A stretch of 6,895 bases of DNA from Rickettsia typhi. Lineage in GTDB: Bacteria; Pseudomonadota; Gammaproteobacteria; Burkholderiales; Burkholderiaceae_C. The DNA lies in assembly GCA_943325485.2 (NCBI GenBank), contig CALPPP020000067.1, forward strand, positions 1-6,895, given 5' to 3'. The first letter of the stretch is position 1. Every line of letters begins with the position of its first letter. The notes beneath the pieces are model-generated. The model saw only the letters and a program-made list of their open reading frames with translations. It was not told where the DNA came from and did not search any database. The translations under genes and the position numbers were made by a program. Shown in pieces: positions 6,260 to 6,895 of this stretch.

Positions 6260-6302
6260 AGGACAGTGGCAGGGGTTCCAAACAAGTTGAAAGGGCGATC
6301 AT
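6255..6302 (-). other. Possible 15-codon leader ORF upstream of rpoD
   Basis: ATG at 6302 begins a short frame, MIALSTCLEPLPLSC, ending at TAG 6257-6255, inside the 5' arm of the leader stem-loop. AAGGA (complement of 6314-6318) lies eleven bases before the ATG, longer than optimal. No run of regulatory codons is visible. It may well be a chance ORF; it is listed because a ribosome finishing it would cover the stem-loop. Confidence 0.2.
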
Positions 6303-6399
6303 TTGGTGTGCAGTCCTTGCGGTGAACGGCGGGTTGTGAACGAAGTCACGTTTGGCCTGGCCCGGAGGTGTTGCTGTCGCGCTTGCTATGGAAAAGTGG

Positions 6400-6408
6400 A
6401 TTATACCA
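6400..6408 (-). promoter_or_regulatory. Predicted rpoD promoter, perfect extended -10
   Basis: TGGTATAAT on the - strand (6408-6400) is a perfect TGnTATAAT extended -10. It overlaps the dnaG stop codon TAA (6403-6401). No good -35 lies 16-18 bases upstream, but extended -10 promoters do not need one. Transcription would start near 6393 and give a leader of about 187 bases. rpoD would thus be expressed both by read-through from dnaG and from this site, as is known in E. coli, where rpoD has internal promoters in dnaG. Confidence 0.6.
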
Positions 6409-6895
6409 GAGGGGCTTTTTTCAGGGCTGCTAAACGGCCATTCAATTGCTTGATGCGCTCGTAGGCCAGTGGGTCGCTCGCCATGCGGCGGGTCAAGCTG
6501 TCTATCTCTTGGGAGAGTTGGTCTTTTTCTAAAGCCAACATGATGCTTTGCAATTCCCCTGCATCGCTGTCGATGTCGGCAAGGGCGTCATCGATCAAGC
6601 GCGACACCACCGCTTCAAGGGAGTGTCCACGCAAGCCCTCTCGCAAGCCTGCCAAGGGTTGCACACCGTTTTCGAGCCACTGCTGGTTGAGCCAAGCCAT
6701 CAACTCACCATAAGGTGCCGGCATTTCCATCAGCAAGTGGTGTTGGTGTGCCGACAAGCCATCCCATTGCTGCATATCCGCAAACAAAATTTGCAAAGCC
6801 CTGTCGTGGCGCGAAGGCGCTTTGCTGCGCAGGTTGATGCCTAGGGGTGGGGGGCGTTTGTTGTTGCCCGTGCGTGTCCAAGGGCTAGTGGAGGC
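6401..6895 (-). CDS. dnaG: DNA primase DnaG, C-terminal part only
   Basis: The frame is open from the right window edge to TAA at 6403-6401 and gives 164 residues; the zinc-binding and catalytic TOPRIM domains lie outside. Visible residues 1-30 are a Pro/Arg-rich, Gly- and Asn-containing linker (TGNNKRPPPLGI). Residues from about 31 on form the helical C-terminal domain that binds the replicative helicase DnaB. DRALQILFADMQQWDGLS and MPAPYGELMAWLNQQWLENG match this part of beta- and gamma-proteobacterial primases as I know them. DnaG makes RNA primers at the replication fork. The TTG at 6796 is internal, not a start. Its position directly upstream of rpoD on the same strand is the conserved dnaG-rpoD order of the macromolecular-synthesis operon, which strengthens the assignment. 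Its stop codon overlaps the predicted rpoD promoter. Confidence 0.93.
   Translation of the reverse strand, partial: ASTSPWTRTGNNKRPPPLGINLRSKAPSRHDRALQILFADMQQWDGLSAHQHHLLMEMPAPYGELMAWLNQQWLENGVQPLAGLREGLRGHSLEAVVSRLIDDALADIDSDAGELQSIMLALEKDQLSQEIDSLTRRMASDPLAYERIKQLNGRLAALKKAPLV

Larger units (their letters stand above)
6207..6399 (-). other. dnaG-rpoD intergenic region / rpoD leader
   Basis: These about 190 bases hold no long gene. Besides the stem-loop and possible leader ORF described separately, GTGAACG occurs twice on the + strand, 14 bases apart (6322-6328, 6336-6342). A short GTGA/TCAC hairpin lies near 6337-6349, and GGCCTGGCC lies near 6354-6362. I see no tRNA, no recognisable riboswitch and no second strong promoter. 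Confidence 0.6.

Noticed and set aside
6401..6796. Separate small gene starting at TTG 6796
   Set aside because: The frame continues open to the window edge and the sequence on both sides fits the primase C-terminal domain and its linker.

Overview
The window looks like the chromosome of a beta-proteobacterium of the order Burkholderiales, most likely family Comamonadaceae. The evidence is a dnaG-rpoD pair in which sigma-70 carries a long Ala/Lys/Pro-rich N-terminal tail, together with a protocatechuate 4,5-cleavage (lig/pmd type) dehydrogenase. The genus cannot be fixed from the sequence alone.

Layout from left to right. (1) Bases 1-891, + strand: 3' part of a Gfo/Idh/MocA-family oxidoreductase recognised as 4-carboxy-2-hydroxymuconate-6-semialdehyde (CHMS) dehydrogenase, LigC/PmdC type. 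Its N-terminus lies before the window. (2) Bases 886-1577, - strand: a VapBC-type toxin-antitoxin pair. Antitoxin and toxin overlap by one base, and the toxin gene runs tail to tail into ligC with a 6-bp overlap. (3) Bases 1578-1647: a compact divergent control region holding a perfect 11-bp inverted repeat, probably the VapB(C) operator. (4) Bases 1648-2658, + strand: an aldo/keto reductase with an intact catalytic tetrad. (5) Bases 2742-2948, + strand: an unassigned small ORF of 68 residues. (6) Bases 2953-3819, - strand: an EamA/DMT-type membrane transporter that starts inside the rpoD stop codon (ATGA overlap). (7) Bases 3816-6206, - strand: rpoD, 796 residues. (8) Bases 6207-6400: the rpoD leader, with a perfect extended -10 sequence overlapping the dnaG stop codon and a stem-loop close to the rpoD ribosome binding site. 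(9) Bases 6401-6895, - strand: C-terminal part of dnaG (primase), cut by the window edge.

How the genes relate. dnaG, rpoD and the transporter gene form one leftward transcription unit, the 3' half of the classic macromolecular-synthesis operon with a transporter coupled to its end. The CHMS dehydrogenase is a catabolic enzyme that in related bacteria sits in a protocatechuate 4,5-dioxygenase operon, so the rest of that operon may lie just left of the window. The toxin-antitoxin pair and the aldo/keto reductase are divergently transcribed from a shared short region and may share regulation.

I found no convincing new multi-gene system, and no insertion sequence, tRNA, rRNA or CRISPR. The items most worth a second look are the VapB operator placed between divergent genes, the coupling of a transporter to sigma-70, the low-complexity RpoD tail, and the structured rpoD leader.
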